DNA of 6,945 nt from JAFIEN01 sp051859505 (GCA_051859505.1 JBHYFN010000084.1:1-6945), one strand, 5' to 3'; positions 1 through 6,945 are shown, numbered from the stretch's first letter. Notes: generated by a model not told the origin, from the letters alone. Made by a program: numbers and translations.

Positions 1-1173
1 CCCCTGCCCCGGACCGCCACCACCTTTGCCCCCCCGGTGATGGAGGCGCGGCGCTGGCTTGAAGGGGTGCGCTTTGCCCCCGACCGCCCGCTTCTGAACG
101 TGAGCCAGGCCGCCCCCCTCGACCCGCCGCCCGAGGCGCTGCGCCAGGCCATCGCCGAGACGGTCATGACCAACACCGAGGCGCATCTTTACGGCCCCGT
201 CCTTGGCCTGCCCGATCTGCGCGCCGAGGTGGCCGGACGCTGGAGCGTGGATTATGGCGGCACCATCGCGCCCGATCAGGTGGCGATCACCTCGGGCTGC
301 AACCAGGCCTATACCGCCGCCCTCTCGACCCTCTGTGGCGAGGGGGACGAGGTGATCCTGCCGGTCCCCTATTACTTCAACCACCGGATGTGGCACGACA
401 TGACGGGCATCGTGACCGTGCCCCTGCCCACCGGCCCCGGCCTGATCCCCGAGGCCGACCGTGCCGCCAGCCTGATCACGCCCCGGACCCGCGCCATCGT
501 TCTGGTCTCGCCCAACAATCCCGGCGGCGTGGAATACCCGGCCGAGACGCTGCGCGCCTTCTTCGATCTGGCCCAGAGCCGCGGCCTTGCTCTGGTGCTG
601 GACGAGACCTACCGCGATTTCGACGCCCGCCCCGGCCCGGTGCATGACCTCTTTGCCGATCCCGACTGGGACGACACGCTGATCCAGCTTTATTCCTTCT
701 CCAAGGCCTATCGCCTGACCGGGCATCGGGTGGGCGCGATGACCGCCAGCCGCGCCCGGCTGGCCGAGGCCGAGAAATTCCTTGATACCGTCGCGATCTG
801 CCCCAACCAGATCGGCCAGCATGCCGCCCTTTGGGGGATGCGCAACCTGTCGCAATGGCTGGCGGGTGAGCGGGCCGAGATCCTCGACCGGCGCGCGGCC
901 ATCGACGAGGGCTTTCCCCGTCTGGCGGCCCGGGGCTGGGCGCTGCTGGGCTGCGGCGCCTATTTCGCCTATGTCCGCCATCCCTTTGATCTGCCGTCGG
1001 ATCAGGTCGCGCAGCGGCTTGTGGCGGCCGCCGGTGTGCTGCTTCTGCCCGGCACCATGTTCATGCCGCCCGACCTGACCGAGGGGCAGCGGCAGTTGCG
1101 CATCGCCTTCGCCAATATCGACCGTGCCGGCGTGGGCCAGCTCTTCGACCGGCTGGAGACTGTGGCTCTCTGA
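1..1173 (+). CDS. PLP-dependent aminotransferase, class I/II (5' end outside window)
   Basis: This is a fold-type I, aspartate-aminotransferase-like enzyme that would transfer an amino group between an amino acid and a 2-oxo acid in the cytoplasm. Residues are numbered from the GTG at 37. The Schiff-base lysine is K223 in SFSKAYRLTGHRVGA. The SPNNPGG motif carries the cofactor-contacting Asn (N160/N161). D189 and Y192 lie in LDETYRDF, where Asp pairs with the pyridine nitrogen. R355 in LRIAF is the expected substrate-carboxylate arginine. TSGCNQAYT (85-93) fits the phosphate-binding turn. The reading frame is open back to base 1 (PLPRTATTFAPPV before the first Met) and neither the GTG at 37 nor the ATG at 40 has a Shine-Dalgarno sequence, so the true start is probably just left of the window. 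About 378-390 residues is full length for the family. All catalytic residues are intact. The substrate cannot be assigned; proximity to trpE does not prove an aromatic substrate. Confidence 0.93.
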   Translation, partial: PLPRTATTFAPPVMEARRWLEGVRFAPDRPLLNVSQAAPLDPPPEALRQAIAETVMTNTEAHLYGPVLGLPDLRAEVAGRWSVDYGGTIAPDQVAITSGCNQAYTAALSTLCGEGDEVILPVPYYFNHRMWHDMTGIVTVPLPTGPGLIPEADRAASLITPRTRAIVLVSPNNPGGVEYPAETLRAFFDLAQSRGLALVLDETYRDFDARPGPVHDLFADPDWDDTLIQLYSFSKAYRLTGHRVGAMTASRARLAEAEKFLDTVAICPNQIGQHAALWGMRNLSQWLAGERAEILDRRAAIDEGFPRLAARGWALLGCGAYFAYVRHPFDLPSDQVAQRLVAAAGVLLLPGTMFMPPDLTEGQRQLRIAFANIDRAGVGQLFDRLETVAL

Positions 1174-1302
1174 GTAGCGCCTCCCGCCCGGAACACTCCC
1201 CTGCCCGACCGGCCTTGCGCGCACCTGTGGCACCGCCTATTCAGTTGCGACCGACCGGGAGGGGCCGGGCAAACTGCACGAAACAGGGATTGGGCGGATC
1301 GG

Positions 1303-3159
1303 ATGGCGGCCAGCAAGGGCAACAGGATTTTCGTCTGGATCGTGATCGTCCTTCTGGCGGTCGGGCTGGTCGGTTTCGGCTCGGGCGGGCTGACGGGATC
1401 GGTGCGCACCATCGGCACGGTCGGCGACAAGGAGATCACGACCCAGCGCTATGCCAATGCGCTCAACGACCAGATCCGCGCCTTCGGGGCGCAGATCGGC
1501 ATGCCGCTGAGTTTCCCGCAGGCCGAGGCGATGGGGCTGGATCAGGTCGTGCTGGGCCGGCTGATCGGCACCCGCGCGCTTGACAATGAAGTGGCCCGGC
1601 TGGGCCTGTCGATCGGCGATGACGCGATCAGCGAACAGATCCTGCGCGCGCCCGAGTTCCAGGGCCTCGACGGCAGCTTCAGCCGCGAGACCTATCGCAT
1701 CCGCCTGCAGCAGGTCGGCCAGACCGAAACCGAGTTCGAGACGGCCCTGCGCGAGGATCTGGCGCGCAACATGCTGCAGCAGGGGGTTCTGGGCGGGCTG
1801 CCCGGGTCCGAGACCTATGCCGAGGCCATGGTCGCCCATATCGGCGAGCGCCGCAGCGTGACCTGGGCGCGGCTCTCCGCCGGGGCCGCCGACCTTGCGC
1901 CGCCCGAGCCGCAGGAGGGCGATCTGCAGGCCTTCTACGAGGCCAATCCCGACGCCTATACCACGCCCGAGCGGCGGTTGATCAGCTATGCCTGGCTTGC
2001 GCCGTCGATGATCATGGATGATCTGGTGGTGGATGAAGAGGCCGTGCGCCAGCTGTATGAGGACCGGATCTTCGAATTCGTGCAGGAGGAGCGCCGCCTG
2101 CTGGAACGGCTGGTCTTCGGCACCGAGGAAGAGGCCGCCGCCGCCCTGGCCCGGATCGAGGCGGGCGAGGTCGATTTCGACGATCTGGTCGCCGAACGGG
2201 GCCTCGATCTGGCCGATATCGACCTTGGCGATGTGGCCGAGGGGCAGTTGGGCGAAAGCGGCGCCGCGGTCTTTGCCGCCGCTTCGGGCGAGGTGCTGGG
2301 CCCGCTCCCCTCGACGCTGGGCCCGGCGCTTTTCCGGGTCAACGCGATCCTCGCGGCGCAGGAAGTGCCCTTTGAAGAGGCCGAAGAGATGCTGCGCGCC
2401 GAGCTTTCGGTGCAGCGCGCGCGGCGCGTCATCGCCGATCAGGCCGAGGGGATCACCGATCTGGTCGCCGGCGGGGCGAGCATCGAGGATCTGGTCGACC
2501 GCACCGCGATGGAACAGGGCGCGATCGACTGGAGCCTTGGCCAGACCGACGGCATCGCCGCCTATGAGGTGTTCCGCGCCGCCGCAGCCGAAGCCCAGGT
2601 CGGCGCCCTGCCCCGGCTGACCGAGCTTGAGGATGGCGGCATCGTGGTGCTGCGCCTTGACGAGGTGATCCCGCCCGCGCTTTTGCCCTTCGACGAGGTT
2701 GCGGATCAGGTCCGCGCCGACTGGCAGGTCGGGGCGCTGCAGCGCGCCCTGCGCGCCGAGGCCGAGGCGATTGCCGCCGACATCGGCGCGGGCGAGGCTG
2801 GTCCCGACATCGGTTTCGCCGATCCGCGCCTCGTGGTGACGGTCGAAGAGGGCCTGTTGCGCCGCAATTTCGTGCCCGGCACGCCTCCGGGCTTTCTCGC
2901 CGCGGTGTTCGAGATGGAGGCGGGCGAGGTCCGGGTGCTGGACGACGGGGCGGATGCGATCCTCCTGCGCCTCGACGCCATCGCCCCGGTCGAGCGTGAC
3001 GACCCCGCGATGCAGGCCGAGGCGGAGTCGATCCTCGAACGTGCCGGTGCAGGTGTGGCGCAGGATCTTTACGAGATGTTCTCGCGCCAGATCATCGAGA
3101 GCACGCCCCTGTCGCTCAGCGATGCCGCCATTCAGGCGGTCCACGCGAATTTCCGCTGA
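1303..3159 (+). CDS. ppiD: PpiD/SurA-type membrane-anchored periplasmic folding chaperone (peptidylprolyl isomerase family)
   Basis: This 618-residue protein has PpiD architecture: a short basic N-terminus, one uncleaved transmembrane helix (about residues 9-28, IFVWIVIVLLAVGLVGFGSG), then a long periplasmic part. Residues ~35-180 form a SurA_N-like chaperone region, starting with the typical IGTVGDKEITTQRYANAL segment. A parvulin-like rotamase domain follows at ~261-352, with the DLGDVAEGQL and GEVLGPLPSTLG motifs. Two further segments at ~390-458 and ~503-562 resemble its C-terminal half. The protein has only two histidines (H179, H614), none in the rotamase region, and no cysteine. The paired active-site histidines of true parvulins are therefore absent, so a chaperone role is more likely than strong prolyl isomerase activity (inference). 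Known PpiD proteins assist outer-membrane and periplasmic protein folding near the Sec translocon. The ATG at 1303 places the membrane helix correctly. Its ribosome site is weak (AGGGA at 1285-1289, 13 nt upstream). The next gene, trpE, starts 7 bp after the stop. Confidence 0.9.
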   Translation: MAASKGNRIFVWIVIVLLAVGLVGFGSGGLTGSVRTIGTVGDKEITTQRYANALNDQIRAFGAQIGMPLSFPQAEAMGLDQVVLGRLIGTRALDNEVARLGLSIGDDAISEQILRAPEFQGLDGSFSRETYRIRLQQVGQTETEFETALREDLARNMLQQGVLGGLPGSETYAEAMVAHIGERRSVTWARLSAGAADLAPPEPQEGDLQAFYEANPDAYTTPERRLISYAWLAPSMIMDDLVVDEEAVRQLYEDRIFEFVQEERRLLERLVFGTEEEAAAALARIEAGEVDFDDLVAERGLDLADIDLGDVAEGQLGESGAAVFAAASGEVLGPLPSTLGPALFRVNAILAAQEVPFEEAEEMLRAELSVQRARRVIADQAEGITDLVAGGASIEDLVDRTAMEQGAIDWSLGQTDGIAAYEVFRAAAAEAQVGALPRLTELEDGGIVVLRLDEVIPPALLPFDEVADQVRADWQVGALQRALRAEAEAIAADIGAGEAGPDIGFADPRLVVTVEEGLLRRNFVPGTPPGFLAAVFEMEAGEVRVLDDGADAILLRLDAIAPVERDDPAMQAEAESILERAGAGVAQDLYEMFSRQIIESTPLSLSDAAIQAVHANFR

Positions 3160-3161
3160 GG
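3158..3161 (+). promoter_or_regulatory. Ribosome binding site of trpE overlapping the ppiD stop codon
   Basis: GAGG begins inside the TGA stop of ppiD (3157-3159) and ends 5 nt before the ATG at 3167. It is the only Shine-Dalgarno-like sequence near this start. It supports the 3167 start over longer in-frame readings reaching back into ppiD, and it suggests that ribosomes finishing ppiD help start trpE. Confidence 0.6.
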
Positions 3162-3166
3162 CCCGG

Positions 3167-4678
3167 ATGCCCCTCCTTCCCGATTTCGAAACCTTTCGCC
3201 AGGGCTATGAGGCAGGGCGCAATCAGGTTGTCTGGTCGCGGCTGGCCGCCGATCTGGATACGCCGGTTTCGCTGATGCTCAAGCTCGCGGATGCGGGGCG
3301 GCATTCCTTCATGCTGGAAAGCGTCACCGGGGGCGAGGTGCGGGGGCGCTATTCGATGATCGGGATGAACCCCGATCTGATCTGGGATTGTCGCGGCACG
3401 GTCAGCCGGATCAACCGCGCCGCCCGCTATGACGACGATGCTTTCGAGGTGCTCGACGGCAGCCCGCTCGACAGCCTGCGCGCGCTTCTGGCGGAAAGCC
3501 GGATCGACCTGCCCGAGGGGCTGCCGGCGGCCTCGGCCGGGCTGTTCGGCTATCTGGGCTATGACATGATCCGGCTGGTCGAGGATCTGCCGCTGACCAA
3601 TCCCGATCCGCTGGACCTGCCCGATGCGGTGCTTCTGCGCCCTTCGGTCATGGTGGTGCTGGACGGGGTCAAGGGCGAGGTGATCCTGGTCGCCCCCGCC
3701 TGGACCGGGTCGGGCCTCTCGGCGCGGGCCGCCTATGCCCAGGCGGCCGAGCGGGTGATGGACGCCGAACGCGCGCTGGAACGCGGCGTGCCGCAGGCCG
3801 GCCGCAGCCTGGGCGAGGCGCGCGAACCCGGCCCGCCGGTGTCGAACTTCAGCCATGAGGGCTATCTTGCGGCGGTCGAGAAGGCCAAGGAATACATCCG
3901 CGCCGGCGATATCTTCCAGGTCGTGCCCGCGCAGCGCTGGGAGCAGGATTTCCACGAACCGCCCTTCGCGCTCTACCGCTCGCTGCGCCGCACCAACCCT
4001 TCGCCCTTCATGTTCTTCTTCAACTTCGGCGGCTATCAGGTGATCGGCGCCAGCCCCGAGATCCTTGTCCGCGTTTTTGGCCGCGAGGTGACGATCCGCC
4101 CCATCGCCGGCACCCGCCCCCGCGGCGCCACGCCCGAAGAGGATCGCGCCAACGAGGCCGATCTGATGGCCGATGCCAAGGAACTGGCCGAACATCTGAT
4201 GCTGCTTGATCTGGGGCGCAACGATGTGGGGCGGGTGGCCAGGATCGGCACCGTCCGCCCGACCGAGCAATTCATCGTCGAACGCTACAGCCACGTCATG
4301 CATATCGTCTCGAACGTGGTGGGCGAGCTGGCCGAGGATCAGGACGCGCTGTCCGCCTTTTTCGCAGGCATGCCCGCGGGCACCGTCTCGGGCGCGCCCA
4401 AGGTGCGGGCGATGGAGATCATCGACGAGCTCGAACCCGAAAAGCGCGGCATCTATGGCGGCGGCGTGGGCTATTTCAGCGCCAATGGCGACATGGACAT
4501 GTGCATCGCGCTGCGCACCGCCGTGCTGAAGGGCGAAAAGCTTTATATCCAGGCCGGCGGCGGCGTGGTTTTCGACAGCGATCCCGAGGCCGAATACCAG
4601 GAAACCGTGCATAAAAGCCGCGCCATCCGCCGCGCGGCCGAGGATGCCGCGATGTTCCGGTCGGGGCGCAACGGCTGA
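3167..4678 (+). CDS. trpE: Anthranilate synthase component I (large, chorismate-binding subunit)
   Basis: TrpE converts chorismate to anthranilate, using ammonia supplied by the glutamine amidotransferase TrpG. This is the first committed step of tryptophan synthesis, in the cytoplasm. The 503-residue length is normal for an unfused TrpE. The N-terminal domain holds the regulatory LES site (residues 50-52) before GRYSMIGMNPD. NPSPFMFFF (277-285) is the second part of the tryptophan-binding pocket, so feedback inhibition is expected. The catalytic chorismate-binding domain (~230-495) shows PIAGTRPRG (312-320), DLGRNDVGRV (348-357), H379 in HVMHIVSN, GMPAGTVSGAPKVRAMEIIDE (from 401), GVGYFSANGDMDMCIALRT (433-451) and QAGGGVVFDSDPEAEYQET (462-480) with E479 and K483. 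No amidotransferase domain is fused and no trpG is in the window. No leader peptide or attenuator can precede it, because only 7 bp separate it from ppiD, so trp-specific control must act elsewhere or by feedback. A PabB identity is less likely because of the LES and NPSPFMFF signature and the length. Confidence 0.97.
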   Translation: MPLLPDFETFRQGYEAGRNQVVWSRLAADLDTPVSLMLKLADAGRHSFMLESVTGGEVRGRYSMIGMNPDLIWDCRGTVSRINRAARYDDDAFEVLDGSPLDSLRALLAESRIDLPEGLPAASAGLFGYLGYDMIRLVEDLPLTNPDPLDLPDAVLLRPSVMVVLDGVKGEVILVAPAWTGSGLSARAAYAQAAERVMDAERALERGVPQAGRSLGEAREPGPPVSNFSHEGYLAAVEKAKEYIRAGDIFQVVPAQRWEQDFHEPPFALYRSLRRTNPSPFMFFFNFGGYQVIGASPEILVRVFGREVTIRPIAGTRPRGATPEEDRANEADLMADAKELAEHLMLLDLGRNDVGRVARIGTVRPTEQFIVERYSHVMHIVSNVVGELAEDQDALSAFFAGMPAGTVSGAPKVRAMEIIDELEPEKRGIYGGGVGYFSANGDMDMCIALRTAVLKGEKLYIQAGGGVVFDSDPEAEYQETVHKSRAIRRAAEDAAMFRSGRNG

Positions 4679-4681
4679 TCG

Positions 4682-4718
4682 CGGCGCCCTGGCGCGCCCC
4701 GCGGCAAGGCGGGCGCCG
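4682..4718 (+). other. GC-rich inverted repeat just after trpE (possible weak terminator)
   Basis: CGGCGCCC at 4682-4689 is the exact reverse complement of GGGCGCCG at 4711-4718, giving an 8-bp stem with a 21-nt loop, 4 nt after the trpE stop. A competing 6-bp stem (GCGCCC with GGGCGC) can form inside the same stretch. No run of T follows, so it is not a classical intrinsic terminator. It could stabilise the 3' end of the mRNA or assist termination. In DNA this GC-rich, a stem of this size can also arise by chance. Confidence 0.3.
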
Positions 4719-4738
4719 GGCAAGGGCCTGACCCCCAG

Positions 4739-4759
4739 AGACCAGCAGACCAGCAGACC
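4739..4759. repeat. Short tandem repeat, 8-bp unit ACCAGCAG
   Basis: Two perfect head-to-tail copies of ACCAGCAG (4741-4748 and 4749-4756) are followed by a partial ACC, and the two preceding bases also keep the period. It lies in the non-coding gap between trpE and the sensor gene, so it is not a codon repeat. It is followed by loosely repeated ACCGG (4757-4761, 4766-4770). It may be a slippage product or a paired protein-binding site; nothing in the sequence decides between these. Confidence 0.55.
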
Positions 4760-4907
4760 GGCCGAACCGGAACCGTTGCGGCGTTAACGTCAACTTCACG
4801 CAGTCGCGCGATGTTGCCGGGCGGGCACTTCATCACAAAGTCGTCCGCGCGCATTTCACCTTAGGGTTGAACTGTGCAATTGAAGCGCAGAGGCTTTTCC
4901 GTGGGGC

Positions 4908-4911
4908 AAGG
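4908..4911 (+). promoter_or_regulatory. Ribosome binding site of the sensor gene, supporting a TTG start
   Basis: AAGG is followed by 8 nt and then TTG at 4920, which is near-ideal spacing. The frame has a stop at 4881-4883 and no ATG until 5178, which lies well inside the GAF domain. The only other upstream candidate, GTG at 4992, has no purine-rich site before it. This makes TTG the best supported start. Confidence 0.5.
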
Positions 4912-4919
4912 CTGGGAAA

Positions 4920-6945
4920 TTGGCCGACGACAGACACACTCCGGGCAGGGATGCCCTACCGCGGCGGCGCAGTGCGCTCGATCTTCAGATCGTGCCGCTT
5001 CTCGACCGGCTGTCGTCCTGCCCGCTCGAGGCGACCGATGAAACGATCCAGGGCGTGCTTGGCGAGCTGGGCCACCTGGCGCGCGCCTGCCGGAGCTATG
5101 TCTTCGTCAAGCATCCCGAAGGCTTCATCGACAATACCCACGAATGGGTGGCCCCGGGCATCGCGCCCTCGATCGACATGCTGCAGAACATCCCGATCGC
5201 GCTTGTCCCCCCCTGGTTCACCAATCTGGAACGGGGCGAGGCGGTGATCGTTCCCAGTGTCGCGGATCTGGACGATCATCCGGACCTGCGCAGCCTGCTT
5301 CAGGAACAGAACATCCGGTCCCTCATGCTGGTGCCGATCATGGAAGAGGCTGTCTGCACCGGCTTTCTGGGGGTGGACTGGACCCGCCGCAAGATGCGCC
5401 CGCGCCGGCTTGACATGCTGCTGCTGCGGTCGCTGGCAAGCGGGATCGGCGCGCTGCTGTCGCGGCTGCGCAGCCAGACCGATTCGGAAAAGGACCGGAG
5501 CCGGCTTGCCGCGACCCTTGCCGCGATGCCCGATACGGTTGTCGAATGCGACGGCGCGGGGCGGATCCTTGTCGTCCATACCGACGGCCGCCGCCTGCTT
5601 GACCCGTCCCGCGGCGCACTTGTCGGCCAGTCCTTCGACAGCCTGTTTCCGTCGGACTTCGCCGCCGCCACGGCCCGGGTGCTGGCCGCGGCGACGGCGG
5701 TCGGCTATCCGGCGACCGAAGATGTCGCCCTGGCCACGCTCGACGGCCCCCGCGCGGTCGAGGTGCGGGCAACCCGGCTGGGCGAGGATGAGGCGGGCAA
5801 GGCCACGGGTTTCCTCGTCGTGCTGCGCGAAGTCAGCCGCGCCCGCCGTGCCGAGGCCGAGAGCCTGGATCGCCAGGCGCTGCTGCAGCGGCTTTTCGAT
5901 CAGGCGCCCTTCGGCATCCTGTTGCAGGAAAAGGACCGGGGCACCGTCATCAACGTCAACCCCGCCTTCGTCGCGGCAAGCGGCCTCGCGCGCGATTCGA
6001 TCGTCGGCAAGAGCCTTGCCGAGCTTGTTCCCGCCCGCAACCACGGCCTCGTGACCGAGGGGCGGCAACAGCTTGAGGACAGCGGCCAGTGCGGCCCTTA
6101 CGAGCTGTCCTTCCGCCATGGCGAAGGCGGCTATTTTCCGGCGACGGTGCGCGCCGTGCGCCACCAGACCGCCGATGGCCGTCAGATGATCTGGACCTTC
6201 GTCGAGGATCTGTCCGAACGGCGGATGCAGGAGGCCACGATCCGCGCCCGCTCGCGCGAGGCGCAGGAGATGCGCGAAAGGTTCGAAACCGCGGTCGAGG
6301 CCTTTCCCGACGGATTTGTCGTCTTCGATGCCGAAGGCCGGCTGGCGCTGTTCAACAAGCAGTATCTTGATATCCATCCCGGCATCGAGGACAAGATCAA
6401 GCCCGGTGCACTGCAGCAGGATATCCTGCGGGCCGGCTATGAGCGCGGGCTCTATGTCCGGCTGAACGGGCAGGAAATCAAGAGCTTCGAAGAGTTCACC
6501 ATGCAGCGCGCCATGCCTCCGTTCGAGCGTGAGGCCGAACTATCCGATGGCCGCATCATCCGCGTCAAGGACATGGTCACACCGGACGGCGGCCGGGTCG
6601 GCGTGCGCACCGATGTGACCGCGACGCGGCGCGCGGAATGGCGGTTGTGGAACGTGGTCGAAGGGGCGCAGGTCGGCACCTGGGAATGGAATCTGTCCAC
6701 CGGCAGCAATGTCGTCAATGACCGCTGGGCAACCATGCTGGGCCGCGATCTTGCAGATCTGGTGCCGGTCACAATCGAGACATTCCGCGCGCTCGTCCAT
6801 CCCGACGACCTGCCCCATATCGACGCCGAGTTCGCACGCACCCGCTCGGGCGAGACCGACCGCCATGACACCGAATTCCGGATGCGTCATGCCGATGGCA
6901 GCTGGATCTGGGTGCAGTCGCGCGGCCGCGTCCTCCGGCGCGACC
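4920..6945 (+). CDS. Large soluble GAF-PAS-PAS-PAS-PAS sensory protein (3' end outside window); output domain not seen
   Basis: This open frame runs 675 codons to the window edge without a stop. I count four PAS domains after one GAF domain. The GAF domain (~35-182) has SYVFVKHPEG (59-68), NTHEW (72-76) and IRSLMLVPI (132-140), and ends in GFLGVDWTRR. PAS1 is ~195-306 and PAS2 ~321-432, with FDQAPFGILLQ at its start and WTFVEDLSERR at its end. PAS3 (~454-567, FPDGFVVFDAEGRLALFN) resembles the PAS_7 group. PAS4 (from ~578) is of the PAS_3 group, with GTWEWN (586-591), HPDD (627-630) and EFRMRHADGSWIWVQ, and is cut by the edge. Charged helical linkers (e.g. 433-455) join the domains, as in signalling proteins that pass signals by coiled coils. 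I see no transmembrane segment or signal peptide, so it is probably cytoplasmic, and no LOV-type cysteine motif. The output is probably a histidine kinase, less likely a GGDEF/EAL module, but neither is visible. The start is taken as TTG 4920; the frame and domains are much surer than the start. Confidence 0.88.
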   Translation, partial: MADDRHTPGRDALPRRRSALDLQIVPLLDRLSSCPLEATDETIQGVLGELGHLARACRSYVFVKHPEGFIDNTHEWVAPGIAPSIDMLQNIPIALVPPWFTNLERGEAVIVPSVADLDDHPDLRSLLQEQNIRSLMLVPIMEEAVCTGFLGVDWTRRKMRPRRLDMLLLRSLASGIGALLSRLRSQTDSEKDRSRLAATLAAMPDTVVECDGAGRILVVHTDGRRLLDPSRGALVGQSFDSLFPSDFAAATARVLAAATAVGYPATEDVALATLDGPRAVEVRATRLGEDEAGKATGFLVVLREVSRARRAEAESLDRQALLQRLFDQAPFGILLQEKDRGTVINVNPAFVAASGLARDSIVGKSLAELVPARNHGLVTEGRQQLEDSGQCGPYELSFRHGEGGYFPATVRAVRHQTADGRQMIWTFVEDLSERRMQEATIRARSREAQEMRERFETAVEAFPDGFVVFDAEGRLALFNKQYLDIHPGIEDKIKPGALQQDILRAGYERGLYVRLNGQEIKSFEEFTMQRAMPPFEREAELSDGRIIRVKDMVTPDGGRVGVRTDVTATRRAEWRLWNVVEGAQVGTWEWNLSTGSNVVNDRWATMLGRDLADLVPVTIETFRALVHPDDLPHIDAEFARTRSGETDRHDTEFRMRHADGSWIWVQSRGRVLRRD

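Noticed and set aside
1215..1243. Possible sigma-70 promoter for ppiD: TTGCGC, 17-bp spacer, TATTCA
   Set aside because: The spacing is ideal, but each hexamer matches the consensus at only 3 of 6 positions, which is easily expected by chance. A promoter for ppiD could still lie here.
1237..3144. Long open frame on the minus strand (635 codons) covering all of ppiD
   Set aside because: It is the antisense shadow of a strongly coding GC-rich gene. Its product is rich in G, R, H, D and Q with no recognisable domain, whereas the + strand frame has a membrane helix and PpiD motifs.
2954..3166. N-terminal extension of trpE back into ppiD (in-frame ATG at 2954)
   Set aside because: The extra 71 residues are Arg/Ser-rich shadow of ppiD and unlike any TrpE. 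ATG 3167 has a ribosome site and gives the normal TrpE N-terminus.
3116..4723. Long open frame on the minus strand (535 codons) covering trpE
   Set aside because: Antisense shadow with low-complexity A/G/H/R composition and no domain. The + strand is unmistakable TrpE.
4867..4882. TTG-N7-CAA half-sites resembling an FNR-type box upstream of the sensor gene
   Set aside because: The spacing is wrong for TTGAT-N4-ATCAA and the inner bases do not match. It is too degenerate to call.
4951..5247. ATG at 4951 immediately after GGGCAGGG as a start for the sensor
   Set aside because: It is out of frame with the GAF/PAS reading frame, its purine-rich site touches the start codon, and its product has no domain.
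4956..6377. Minus-strand frame (473 codons) and several + strand frames (e.g. 5257-6054) over the sensor region
   Set aside because: The frame in phase with 4920 encodes clear GAF and PAS domains through to the edge. The others have Arg/Ser/Pro-rich shadow composition.

Overview
This is a very GC-rich, densely coding stretch whose third codon positions are almost always G or C. Gene content and order (a PpiD-like periplasmic chaperone directly followed by an unfused trpE) suggest an alphaproteobacterium of the Rhodobacter/Paracoccus group (Rhodobacteraceae). That assignment is inferred from protein style and synteny; no rRNA or other marker gene is present. All four genes lie on the + strand. 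I see no tRNA, rRNA, CRISPR array, insertion sequence or phage gene.

Layout. (1) 1-1173: a PLP-dependent class I/II aminotransferase, cut at its 5' end by the window edge. (2) 1174-1302: a 129-bp gap with no convincing promoter or terminator. (3) 1303-3159: a membrane-anchored SurA/PpiD-type protein with degenerate parvulin-like segments. (4) 3167-4678: trpE, the large subunit of anthranilate synthase, starting 7 bp after the ppiD stop. (5) 4679-4919: a 241-bp gap holding a GC-rich inverted repeat and a short tandem repeat. (6) 4920-6945: the first 675 codons of a large soluble sensor with one GAF and four PAS domains, apparently starting at a TTG codon and cut by the right edge before its output domain.

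How they fit together. ppiD and trpE look co-transcribed and probably translationally coupled, because the likely trpE ribosome binding site overlaps the ppiD stop. That is an organisational link, not a known functional one: PpiD acts at the inner membrane on secreted proteins, and TrpE makes anthranilate in the cytoplasm with a TrpG subunit that is not in this window. The aminotransferase's substrate cannot be read from the sequence. The sensor is probably its own transcription unit. Most of the window is ordinary core chromosome. The least explained items are the multi-PAS sensor, the repeated His-free parvulin-like segments in the PpiD protein, and the trpE gap with its repeats.
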